Program-made: the position numbers and the translations under genes
Source of the DNA: Rhodospirillaceae bacterium
Lineage (GTDB): Bacteria > Pseudomonadota > Alphaproteobacteria > UBA11136
DNA length: 11,022 bases
NCBI GenBank assembly: GCA_018663165.1
Contig: JABJES010000300.1
Location: 1-11,022, forward strand
Direction: 5' to 3'
Shown: positions 1 through 6,172 of the stretch, piece by piece
Layout of the letters: the number at the start of each line of letters is the position of its first letter
Position numbering within the stretch: position 1 is the first letter of the stretch
The notes under the pieces: model-generated
Told to the model about the DNA's origin: nothing
The model's input: the letters and a program-made list of their open reading frames with translations, nothing else
The model's database searches: none

Positions 1-51
1 CCTTCCGGATCTGACCGGGTTGGCGAGGGCTCCGCCCGCCGCCGGTCTCCC
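1..51 (-). ncRNA. ffs: Signal recognition particle (4.5S) RNA, 5' part, cut by window edge
   Basis: Read on the minus strand, bases 16 to 1 give GGTCAGATCCGGAAGG, preceded by AACCC. This matches the universally conserved apical part of bacterial SRP RNA: the symmetric and asymmetric loop bases around GUCAG and the GGAA tetraloop closed by CC/GG. This part binds the Ffh M domain, so that the RNA-protein complex targets nascent membrane proteins to FtsY. The family continues with AAGCAGC and the returning strand, which would lie beyond the left edge. About 35 bases precede GGTCAG if transcription starts at position 51, close to the roughly 42 in E. coli 4.5S RNA. The 5' end is inferred from the promoter at 60-88 and may be off by a few bases. 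In many alphaproteobacteria this gene sits just upstream of dnaX, which would then be outside the window; that is inference. Confidence 0.85.
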
Positions 52-59
52 AAATTGAG

Positions 60-88
60 TTTATCACCTCTCTCAGGGGCACAGGCAA
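60..88 (-). promoter_or_regulatory. Promoter of the SRP RNA gene
   Basis: On the minus strand a -35 element TTGCCT (83-88) is followed, after exactly 17 bp, by a -10 element GATAAA (60-65). Transcription would then begin near 51-53, at the GGGAG where an SRP RNA 5' end is expected. The agreement between promoter position and RNA start supports both calls. A second TTGCCT lies slightly further upstream. The strength and start have not been measured. Confidence 0.55.
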
Positions 89-129
89 GAGGCAATCCAT
101 CGAGAGGGCACAGTCCGAGCTGATTCCCC

Positions 130-1014
130 CTATTCCGCTGCATTTTCTTTCCCCTGGCGGAAGGGATGGGCGTGATAGACACCGAGAATTTTGACCTCGC
201 GGGAATAGAAATTGAGGTCTTCCAGCGCCAGACGCACATTTTCTTCCGTAGGATGCCCTTCTATATCCATGTAGAACTGAGCCTGGGCAAAGCTGCCGTC
301 GATCATAAAGCTTTCCAGCCGCGTCATGTTGACGCCGTTGGTGGCAAACCCACCGAGCGCCTTGTAAACCGCCGCTGGCACGTTGCGGACGTAAAAAACC
401 AGGCTGGTCATTATCTTTCCCTTGACCGGATCAGGATCAAAGGGATCGCGGGCCATAACCAGGAAACGGGTGGTGTTGTGCTCGGCATCCTCGATATTCG
501 AACGCAATATCTCAAGCCCGTAGGTTTCCCCAGCCAGCTTCGAGGCGATGGCGGCCTCTTGCAAATTGCCGCGCTCGGCGACCTCTGCCGCCGCACCGGC
601 GGTATCGGCGCTAATGATCGGATCAAGCCCAAGTTCGCGGATCAATTTGCGGCACTGGGAGAGGGCGTGCACATGGCTATAAACCCGTTTCAGCCCCTCA
701 ATCGTCGCCCCTTTTGGAGCCAGCAATTGATGGTTCACCCGGTGGAAATGCTCGGCAACGATATGGAGTGCCGTATGGGGCAAAATCTGATGAATCTCCG
801 CTACCCGCCCGGCAACCGAGTTTTCAACCGGGATCATGGCCAGGCCTGCACGGCCCTTTTCCACCGCCTCCAGAGCATCCTCGAACGAAGGACAGGGCAG
901 GGTTTCCATCTCAGGGTACACCTTCCGGGCAGCAAGGTCGGAATAGGCACCGGGAACGCCTTGAAAGGCGATGATGTTTTGACCGCCAGGGGATGTTTTT
1001 TTGTCTTGAGACAT
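130..1014 (-). CDS. pheA: Prephenate dehydratase
   Basis: This 294-residue enzyme decarboxylates and dehydrates prephenate to phenylpyruvate, the step before transamination to phenylalanine, in the cytoplasm. The catalytic domain spans roughly residues 14-190. It opens with AFQGVPGAYS and PVENSVAGRV, and it carries the family TRF motif at 182-184 (TTRFLVMA), needed for catalysis and feedback sensitivity. An ACT regulatory domain follows at about 203-280. The classical ESRP phenylalanine-binding motif is replaced by ESFMIDG (234-240), a variant I associate with alphaproteobacterial PheA. There is no chorismate mutase domain, so this is the stand-alone form. The ATG at 1012-1014 has no clear Shine-Dalgarno sequence. 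kdsB ends 31 bp upstream on the same strand, so the two are probably co-transcribed, with translation of pheA possibly helped by its neighbour. Confidence 0.95.
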   Translation of the reverse strand: MSQDKKTSPGGQNIIAFQGVPGAYSDLAARKVYPEMETLPCPSFEDALEAVEKGRAGLAMIPVENSVAGRVAEIHQILPHTALHIVAEHFHRVNHQLLAPKGATIEGLKRVYSHVHALSQCRKLIRELGLDPIISADTAGAAAEVAERGNLQEAAIASKLAGETYGLEILRSNIEDAEHNTTRFLVMARDPFDPDPVKGKIMTSLVFYVRNVPAAVYKALGGFATNGVNMTRLESFMIDGSFAQAQFYMDIEGHPTEENVRLALEDLNFYSREVKILGVYHAHPFRQGKENAAE

Positions 1015-1045
1015 TAAAAGGCTTGCCTGTGGCTATGACCGGCCT

Positions 1046-1813
1046 TCACGACCGGACGAACGGGTTATTTCCCGGCGCCAGCATCGTGCGGGCGTGCTCC
1101 AGGTCTTCGGGAGTATCGACACCCGGCGGAACCCTGTCAACGAGAGCGACGTCGATCCGCATCCCCGCCTCAAGGGCGCGCAGTTGTTCCAGTTTCTCAC
1201 GGACCTCCAACGGGGCGGGGGCAAGGCTTTCAAACTTTTCCAGGGCGGCGCGGCGATAGGCGTAAAGCCCGATATGATGATAAAGCGGCCCCTTCCCGCC
1301 GGGGGCCAAGGCGCGGGTAAAATACAGAGCGCGGCCGGTTTTTGCCCCAGGAGCAAGAGAGATAACCGCCTTGACCACATTAGGATCACTGGCCTCCCGG
1401 GGCTCGGTGATTTCAAAGGCCAAAGTCGCAATATCCACTTGGGCCTCAGCAAGTGGGGCCAATACCGCCCGGATCACTTGCGGGTCGATGGTCGGCAGGT
1501 CCCCTTGAAAATTAATTACCGCATCAAAGGCTTTCTCCGGGTCGATCAGGCCAAGGGCCTGATAGATGCGATCCGAGCCCGAAGGCAGGTCGGGATCCGT
1601 CATCACCGCGTTACCCCCCGCCGCCTTTACCGCTTGCGCCGTCTCTTCCTCGCCGCAGGCGACATAGACCGGCCCCAAACCCGCCTCTACAGCGCGCCGC
1701 CAGACATGGACGATCATCGGCTCGCCGTGAATATCGGCCAGCGGTTTTCGCGGCAATCGCGTCGCCTTAAGGCGGGCCGGGATAAGAATAACGGGATTCT
1801 CGGGAAGGCTCAC
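1046..1813 (-). CDS. kdsB: 3-deoxy-manno-octulosonate cytidylyltransferase (CMP-Kdo synthetase)
   Basis: The 255-residue product activates Kdo with CTP to CMP-Kdo and pyrophosphate, the donor for the inner core of lipopolysaccharide; it is a cytoplasmic enzyme of the usual family length. Visible motifs are the nucleotide-binding start IPARLKATRLPRKPL (11-25), PSGSDRI (77-83), the metal-binding NFQGDLP (101-107, with D105), YHHIGLYAYRR (178-188) and the C-terminal GVDTPEDL. The family often shows SGTDR and NVQGDEP; the forms here resemble alphaproteobacterial members. Translation starts at a GTG (1811-1813), supported by AAGAGGG seven bases upstream. It is the first gene of a likely kdsB-pheA operon, transcribed away from the cytochrome c gene. 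The family also contains NeuA-like CMP-sialate synthetases, but the motifs fit KdsB better. Confidence 0.95.
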   Translation of the reverse strand: MSLPENPVILIPARLKATRLPRKPLADIHGEPMIVHVWRRAVEAGLGPVYVACGEEETAQAVKAAGGNAVMTDPDLPSGSDRIYQALGLIDPEKAFDAVINFQGDLPTIDPQVIRAVLAPLAEAQVDIATLAFEITEPREASDPNVVKAVISLAPGAKTGRALYFTRALAPGGKGPLYHHIGLYAYRRAALEKFESLAPAPLEVREKLEQLRALEAGMRIDVALVDRVPPGVDTPEDLEHARTMLAPGNNPFVRS

Positions 1814-1820
1814 AGAGCGA

Positions 1821-1827
1821 CCCTCTT
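1821..1827 (-). promoter_or_regulatory. Ribosome binding site of kdsB
   Basis: The minus strand reads AAGAGGG, seven bases before the GTG at 1811-1813. It supports the non-ATG start, since the next in-frame ATG lies well inside the conserved N-terminal nucleotide-binding part. Confidence 0.6.
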
Positions 1828-1908
1828 GTCTTTGATGGGAAAGCTTTCTTACGTGTCCCGACCATATTACGGCTATCGGAAAAGGGGAAGGTATTGAACC
1901 AAACCGCC

Positions 1909-1937
1909 TTGAGGGATTAATCTGCTAACCTTATCCG
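1909..1937 (+). promoter_or_regulatory. Candidate promoter of the cytochrome c gene
   Basis: TTGAGG (1909-1914) and TATCCG (1932-1937) are separated by 17 bp and would give a leader of roughly 55 bases before the GTG at 2001. The -10 match is poor, so this is tentative. The 187-bp gap between kdsB and this gene must hold divergent promoters. On the minus strand only a TAATAT-like -10, without a convincing -35, is visible for kdsB. Confidence 0.3.
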
Positions 1938-1986
1938 GGCGTCAACACTCTGATCACTTTTCCGCCCCCGCCCGCGAACCAGATTT

Positions 1987-1993
1987 AAGGAGA
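1987..1993 (+). promoter_or_regulatory. Ribosome binding site deciding the GTG start of cytochrome c
   Basis: AAGGAGA lies seven bases before GTG 2001. This strong Shine-Dalgarno match favours the GTG. The first internal ATG (residue 31) would remove the membrane anchor. Confidence 0.75.
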
Positions 1994-2000
1994 CGTCCAG

Positions 2001-2642
2001 GTGTTTTCCCCCGAAACCAACAAGATCGCAGGCGCAGTTCTTTTTGCCCTTCTACTGGTCACCGCCATCGGCGTCCTGGTCGATGAATTCATGAAACCCG
2101 AGACCGAAATCGTTGAGGTTGTTGTTGCTACTCCGGCCGCAGACGAGGTCCCAGCCGAGGCCGAAGACGAGGCCGAGCCCATCGCCGAAGCCGCCGCAAT
2201 GACAGAAGAGCCTATGGTGCCAGAAACAGCAGCGCCAGAAACAACGCCTGCCGAACCCATCGCCGAAGCAGCCACGGAAACTCAAGCTGCAGAAACTGGA
2301 ATAGATTCCGCCCTGACCGCCCGGCTAGCTGCGGCGAGCCTCGAAAAGGGCGCCAAGCTCACCAGAAAATGTAAGGCCTGCCATAGCTTCGATAAAGGTG
2401 GAAAGACCAAGATCGGCCCGCCTTTGTGGAATATTGTCGGGGCCAAGAGAGCCGCCACAGAGGGCTACGCCTATTCCGAGGCGATGATGGCGGCAAAGGG
2501 AAGCTGGACCGATGAGGAATTGGATAAATTCCTGACAAAACCCAAAAAGGCCATCCCCGGCACCAAAATGATTTTCCCCGGCTTCAAAAAGCCCGAAGAC
2601 CGCGCAAATCTCATCGTTTACCTGCAAAGTTTAAAGGATTAG
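2001..2642 (+). CDS. Membrane-anchored class I cytochrome c (CycM / c552-like)
   Basis: This is a 213-residue electron carrier of the periplasmic side of the inner membrane. Residues 9-27 form an uncleaved-looking hydrophobic anchor. Residues 32-105 are an acidic Ala/Glu/Pro linker containing PIAEAA twice (60-65, 86-91). The haem domain (about 106-213) has the CKACH haem-attachment site (C124, C127, H128), the GPPLWNIVG segment after it, and PGTKM with the likely axial ligand M190. This arrangement resembles CycM of Bradyrhizobium and c552 of Paracoccus, which pass electrons from the bc1 complex to the aa3 oxidase; that role is inferred here. The linker is longer than I recall for CycM and would let the haem domain swing between complexes. 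It is transcribed away from kdsB, an arrangement I recall from other alphaproteobacteria. Confidence 0.92.
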   Translation: MFSPETNKIAGAVLFALLLVTAIGVLVDEFMKPETEIVEVVVATPAADEVPAEAEDEAEPIAEAAAMTEEPMVPETAAPETTPAEPIAEAATETQAAETGIDSALTARLAAASLEKGAKLTRKCKACHSFDKGGKTKIGPPLWNIVGAKRAATEGYAYSEAMMAAKGSWTDEELDKFLTKPKKAIPGTKMIFPGFKKPEDRANLIVYLQSLKD

Positions 2643-2653
2643 CCCCTGATTCT

Positions 2654-2670
2654 GCCCAAAACAGGGCTTT
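2654..2670 (+). terminator. Weak hairpin after the cytochrome c gene
   Basis: GCCC (2654-2657), a six-base loop AAAACA, GGGC (2664-2667) and then TTT form a short stem 12 bases after the stop codon. The stem is only four pairs and the T-run only three, so its activity as an intrinsic terminator is doubtful. AGCCC at 2641 could compete for the same GGGCT. Confidence 0.3.
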
Positions 2671-2725
2671 GGCCCCTGAAACACATTAGAATTTGACGAA
2701 AGTCACATTCTTTTAAGGTCTTTAC

Positions 2726-2734
2726 TGCTATACG
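2726..2734 (+). promoter_or_regulatory. Candidate extended -10 promoter of the PAS protein gene
   Basis: TGC followed by TATACG gives an extended -10 element about 40 bases ahead of the ATG at 2776, in a locally AT-rich stretch. No good -35 is found at 17 bp. TTGACG at 2693-2698 is too far away for normal spacing. Confidence 0.3.
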
Positions 2735-2775
2735 TCGGTCTGCAGAGTGAAATAAATTTTGGGGCGTATTCACCG

Positions 2776-3255
2776 ATGGCTCGACAAGCAGACCAAAAAG
2801 AAGGTGATGCCTCCCTGCCCCGCGAAGAGCGGCGAACCACTGCCCTGGCGCTTTCCTTATGGATAGAAAAATGGGAAAAAGGCCACCTGCCTTCGCCAGA
2901 CGATTTTCTTCCCAATCCGCATTCGCCCGAACTCTATGACCATTTCTTCATCGCCGAACTGGGCCGGGAGATCAACCAAAGCACCTTCACCTGTGCCGGA
3001 CGTATTCCGGCCACCCTCGCCGGCAGCGACCCGACGGGAAAAACCATCAGCGATTGTTTTCCACCATCCTTGTGGGATTCCCTGTCCTACAGCGTCACCA
3101 CCGCCGCCGTCACCCGCAAGCCGACCCCGGCCAGTGGCTATTTTATAACCAACGATAAGCATGATGCGCTCCACCGCAGTTTAATCATGCCCCTGTCCAG
3201 GAACAGCGTGAATATCGATTTCGTTCTCGGCGCCGTTAATTTCAAACCTCTCTAG
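2776..3255 (+). CDS. Single-domain PAS_5-like protein of unknown role
   Basis: The product has 159 residues and no signal peptide, membrane segment or output domain. After a polar N-terminus (1-20), residues about 22-58 resemble the opening of the alphaproteobacterial PAS_5 family, with the WIEKWEKGHLPSPDDFLP pattern. Residues about 55-158 follow a PAS-like order: HFFIAELG, FTCAGRIPATLAGSDPTGKTISDCFP, a variable helix region, then GYFITND and a final strand IDFVLGAVNF. Proteins of this type are common orphan genes in Rhodospirillales, and their ligand and partner are unknown to me. The ATG has only a weak GGGGCG upstream. The gene stands alone between the cytochrome c gene and hisN. The PAS_5 assignment is by pattern only. 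Confidence 0.75.
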   Translation: MARQADQKEGDASLPREERRTTALALSLWIEKWEKGHLPSPDDFLPNPHSPELYDHFFIAELGREINQSTFTCAGRIPATLAGSDPTGKTISDCFPPSLWDSLSYSVTTAAVTRKPTPASGYFITNDKHDALHRSLIMPLSRNSVNIDFVLGAVNFKPL

Positions 3256-3264
3256 AATTGTCTT

Positions 3265-3289
3265 CCTCAAAGTTGAGGCACTCTATAAT
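3265..3289 (+). promoter_or_regulatory. Putative hisN-yejABEF promoter with overlapping palindrome
   Basis: A perfect TATAAT lies at 3284-3289, about 50 bases ahead of hisN. Just upstream is a perfect two-fold symmetric site, CCTCAA-AG-TTGAGG (3265-3278), covering the position expected for the -35 element. No good -35 is seen at 17 bp, so either an activator or a repressor could act through the palindrome. It could instead be a small hairpin at the end of the PAS gene, but no T-run follows. Confidence 0.45.
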
Positions 3290-3341
3290 TCCCCCGCACA
3301 GACGCTTCCCTTTACACTGATTTTCGGTCAGACTCCCGGCC

Positions 3342-4142
3342 ATGTCCTTGTTGAACGCTCCCCCTTGCCCGACCCCGATTATCGCCCTGGCCCAACGTAT
3401 GGCCGATAGGGGCGGTGACATCCTGCGCCGTTATTTTCGCGCCACCATCGATGTTGAGGATAAATCAGACCTCTCTCCGGTAACCATTGCCGACCGTGAA
3501 ACCGAACAGGCCCTGCGCGCCATGATCGAGGCGGAATTTCCAGATCACGGCATTCTTGGTGAGGAATTCGGAGGGGTTCGTCTTGATGCCGAATATATCT
3601 GGACACTCGACCCCCTTGACGGCACTGCCGGCTTTATCACCGGCAAGCCTCTGTTCGGCATTTTGATCGGCCTGCTCAAAAACGACATCCCGGTTCTCGG
3701 CGTCATCGATCATCCTGTTTTGAACGAACGCTGGATTGGCGGAACGGGTATGCCTGCGACCCATAACGACATTAACGTTTCGACCCGCCCCTGCCCGGAT
3801 ATTGCCGAGGCCATGCTCTATGCCACGACGCCACATATGTTCGAAGGCACCGACATTGACGCCTATGCGCGCCTTTGCGCGGCGGTGAAAAGACCCCAAT
3901 ACGGTGCCGATTGCTATGCCTATGGCCTGCTCGCCAGCGGCTTTGTTGATCTGGTCGCCGAGGCCACCATGAAGCCTTGTGATTATTGCGCCCTGGCCCC
4001 CGTGGTCGAGGCCGCAGGCGGCATCATCACCGACTGGAACGGAGAACCGCTGAGCCTTCGATCAGACGGTCGGGTGCTGGCGGCGGGCGATCCCGCCCTT
4101 CATGCCACAGCACTTGCCATATTGAATGGAGAGACTCCCTGA
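3342..4142 (+). CDS. hisN: Histidinol-phosphatase, inositol monophosphatase family
   Basis: The 266-residue protein belongs to the Mg2+-dependent, Li+-sensitive phosphatase fold and probably hydrolyses histidinol phosphate to histidinol, the penultimate stage of histidine synthesis. Metal ligands are visible: GEEFG (E74/E75), the DPLDGT motif (D90, D93), and the late CDYCALAPVVEAAGG motif with D214. The F98-I99-T100-G101 segment after DGTAG, and the wording of the late motif, are closer to HisN than to SuhB-type inositol monophosphatase, but inositol phosphate or another sugar phosphate cannot be excluded. No Shine-Dalgarno sequence is obvious before the ATG. The stop codon is 2 bp from the yejA start, so it is very likely the first gene of the peptide transporter operon; no other histidine genes are nearby. 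Confidence 0.88.
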   Translation: MSLLNAPPCPTPIIALAQRMADRGGDILRRYFRATIDVEDKSDLSPVTIADRETEQALRAMIEAEFPDHGILGEEFGGVRLDAEYIWTLDPLDGTAGFITGKPLFGILIGLLKNDIPVLGVIDHPVLNERWIGGTGMPATHNDINVSTRPCPDIAEAMLYATTPHMFEGTDIDAYARLCAAVKRPQYGADCYAYGLLASGFVDLVAEATMKPCDYCALAPVVEAAGGIITDWNGEPLSLRSDGRVLAAGDPALHATALAILNGETP

Positions 4143-4144
4143 TC

Positions 4145-6151
4145 ATGGGAAATTGGAATTTTCCAAGCCGCTTTTTATTCCTGCCGCTGACGGTCCTTGC
4201 CCTTATCGCCGGACCCAATAAAAGCACCGGCGCCGATAGCAATGCCTCTTACGGAATCGCCATGCACGGCGACCTCAAATATGGGCCGGATTTCACCCAT
4301 TTCGATTATGCCGACCCGGCCGCTCTCAAGGGCGGCGAGGTCCGCATGTCGGCCATCGGCACCTTTGATAACCTCAACCCCTACATTCTCAAGGGCGTTG
4401 CCGCTGACGGCCTGGGAAATGTCTTTGAAACCCTGATGGCCCCTTCCTTCGACGAGGCCTTTTCCCAATACGGCCTGATCGCCAAAACCATCGAAACCCC
4501 GCCGGATCGCTCCAGCGTCACCTTTACCTTGCGCCAAAAGGCCCGCTTTCACGATGGCACGCCGATCACCGCCGACGATGTGGTGTTTTCCTTCAATACC
4601 CTGATGGAGCACGGCCATCCCTTTTACCGTTCCTATTTCAGTAGCGTCGATAAAATCGAGCGGCTGGCCGAACGGAAAGTCAAATTCACCTTTACGCCAG
4701 GGGATAACCGCGAGTTGCCGCTGATCATCGGCAACGGCCTGCCAATCTTGCCCAAGACCTATTGGGCGGGAAAAGATTTTACCAAAACGACCCTTGACCC
4801 GCCGATGGGAAGTGGACCGTATAAAATCGACTCGGTCGATCCAGGGCGCGCCATCACCTATCACCGGGTGGCCGATTATTGGGGGGCCCATCTGCCGGTC
4901 AATGCCGGGCGTTATAATTTCGATACCATGCGCTATGACTATTACCGCGACCAGACGGTGGCATTGGAGGCCTTCAAGGCCGGGGCCTATGACTTCCGCA
5001 TGGAAACCGCTTCAAAGGTCTGGGCCACGGGCTATAATTTTCCAGCCCTTAAAAGAGGATTGGTGATTAGAGAAGAAATCCCCAACCAGCAGCCGACCGG
5101 CATGCAGGCTTTCGTCTTTAATACCCGCCGCCCAATATTCAAGGATCCCAAAGTACGGGAAGCTCTGGCCAAGGCGTTCGATTTCGAATGGACGAACCGC
5201 AATTTGTTTTTCGGCGCCTATGCCCGCACAAAAAGTTATTTTTCTAATTCAGAACTGGCCTCAAGCGGCCTGCCATCCGGCGACGAACTTGTTCTCCTCG
5301 AAGAGTTCAGCGGCCAGGTGCCGCCAGAAGTTTTCAGCAGCGAATACGCACCCCCGACATCACAGCGCGAAGGCGGTATGCGCGCCAATCTGCGCGAGGC
5401 GAGGCGATTGCTGGAAAAAGCCGGTTGGGTGCTGAAAGACAATCATCTGGTGAATGCTGAAACCGGCGCGCCGCTGGCCTTCGAGATTCTCCTCGCCAAC
5501 CCCCAGTTCGAGCGTGTTGCCGCCCCCTTCCGCAAAAATTTGGAGCGCCTCGGCGTTGATGCGCGGATTCGCACTGTCGATTCCTCGCAATATGAACTGC
5601 GAATTGAGGATTTTGATTTTGACATGATCGTCGGTGGTGCTGGCCAATCCCTTTCACCTGGAAACGAACAGCGTGATTATTGGAGCTCTAAAACCGCCGA
5701 TATCCCAGGCAGCCGCAACACCATTGGCATCAAGGACCCGGTTATCGATGAATTGATCGAACGGGTCATTGCAGCACCAGATCGCAAAACGCTGATCACG
5801 CGCACACGAGCGCTGGACCGGGTGCTGTTATGGGGTCATTACGTCATCCCCCACTGGCACATTCAGGCCTATCGCGTCGCCTTCTGGAACAAATTCTCGC
5901 AACCCGCAGTAACGCCGAAATATGCCTTAGGCTTTGGCTTCTGGTGGGTGGCCCCTGAAAAAGAAGCCGTGTTGATGGCTGAAAAAGGGGCGGCGGTCGA
6001 AGCCGACATCGTGTCCATGGAAGACGGCGATGACGAGGCGGAAGAAGAAGGATTAAACGCTGGCGAACTATGGCTGTCGATTGCCGCCATCGCCATCATT
6101 GCCTTCCTTATGCAATGGCTACGCACACGCCGACGCCGTGACGACGAATAG
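4145..6151 (+). CDS. yejA: Peptide ABC transporter substrate-binding protein with C-terminal membrane anchor
   Basis: This 668-residue family 5 solute-binding protein captures oligopeptides in the periplasm for the YejBEF transporter; in enterobacteria the system also imports microcin C. I chose the ATG at 4145, with GGAGA at 4128-4132, two bases after the hisN stop; a reading from 3986 would overlap hisN deeply. Residues 8-22 form a signal sequence, with cleavage probably near residue 30 and no lipobox cysteine. The family body runs to about residue 604 and includes VTFTLRQKARFHDGTPITADDVVFSF and MGSGPYKI. Beyond this a tail carries an acidic stretch (about 625-635), a hydrophobic helix (642-658) and RTRRRRDDE. 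E. coli YejA ends near residue 604, so the tail is an addition that should hold the protein to the inner membrane with its C-terminus in the cytoplasm. Confidence 0.93.
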   Translation: MGNWNFPSRFLFLPLTVLALIAGPNKSTGADSNASYGIAMHGDLKYGPDFTHFDYADPAALKGGEVRMSAIGTFDNLNPYILKGVAADGLGNVFETLMAPSFDEAFSQYGLIAKTIETPPDRSSVTFTLRQKARFHDGTPITADDVVFSFNTLMEHGHPFYRSYFSSVDKIERLAERKVKFTFTPGDNRELPLIIGNGLPILPKTYWAGKDFTKTTLDPPMGSGPYKIDSVDPGRAITYHRVADYWGAHLPVNAGRYNFDTMRYDYYRDQTVALEAFKAGAYDFRMETASKVWATGYNFPALKRGLVIREEIPNQQPTGMQAFVFNTRRPIFKDPKVREALAKAFDFEWTNRNLFFGAYARTKSYFSNSELASSGLPSGDELVLLEEFSGQVPPEVFSSEYAPPTSQREGGMRANLREARRLLEKAGWVLKDNHLVNAETGAPLAFEILLANPQFERVAAPFRKNLERLGVDARIRTVDSSQYELRIEDFDFDMIVGGAGQSLSPGNEQRDYWSSKTADIPGSRNTIGIKDPVIDELIERVIAAPDRKTLITRTRALDRVLLWGHYVIPHWHIQAYRVAFWNKFSQPAVTPKYALGFGFWWVAPEKEAVLMAEKGAAVEADIVSMEDGDDEAEEEGLNAGELWLSIAAIAIIAFLMQWLRTRRRRDDE

Positions 6152-6172
6152 AACAGGACACAGCCAACAATC

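Noticed and set aside
2..58. Possible C-terminal end of a plus-strand protein (18 codons and a TGA)
   Set aside because: The same bases read on the minus strand carry the SRP RNA motif with its own promoter, which explains the sequence better.
166..1017. 283-codon open frame on the plus strand opposite pheA
   Set aside because: It lies fully antisense to a clear prephenate dehydratase, has no family-like motifs, and long antisense frames are common in GC-rich genes.
1094..1897. 267-codon open frame on the plus strand opposite kdsB
   Set aside because: It is antisense to a confident kdsB gene, its translation is Arg/Gly-rich without recognisable domains, and it has no ribosome site.
3986..4144. 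Upstream in-frame extension of yejA
   Set aside because: It would overlap hisN by over 150 bases and put 53 Arg-rich residues before a good signal sequence; ATG 4145 has a ribosome site.
4175..4891. 238-codon minus-strand frame inside yejA
   Set aside because: It is an antisense shadow of the binding-protein gene with no recognisable domain.
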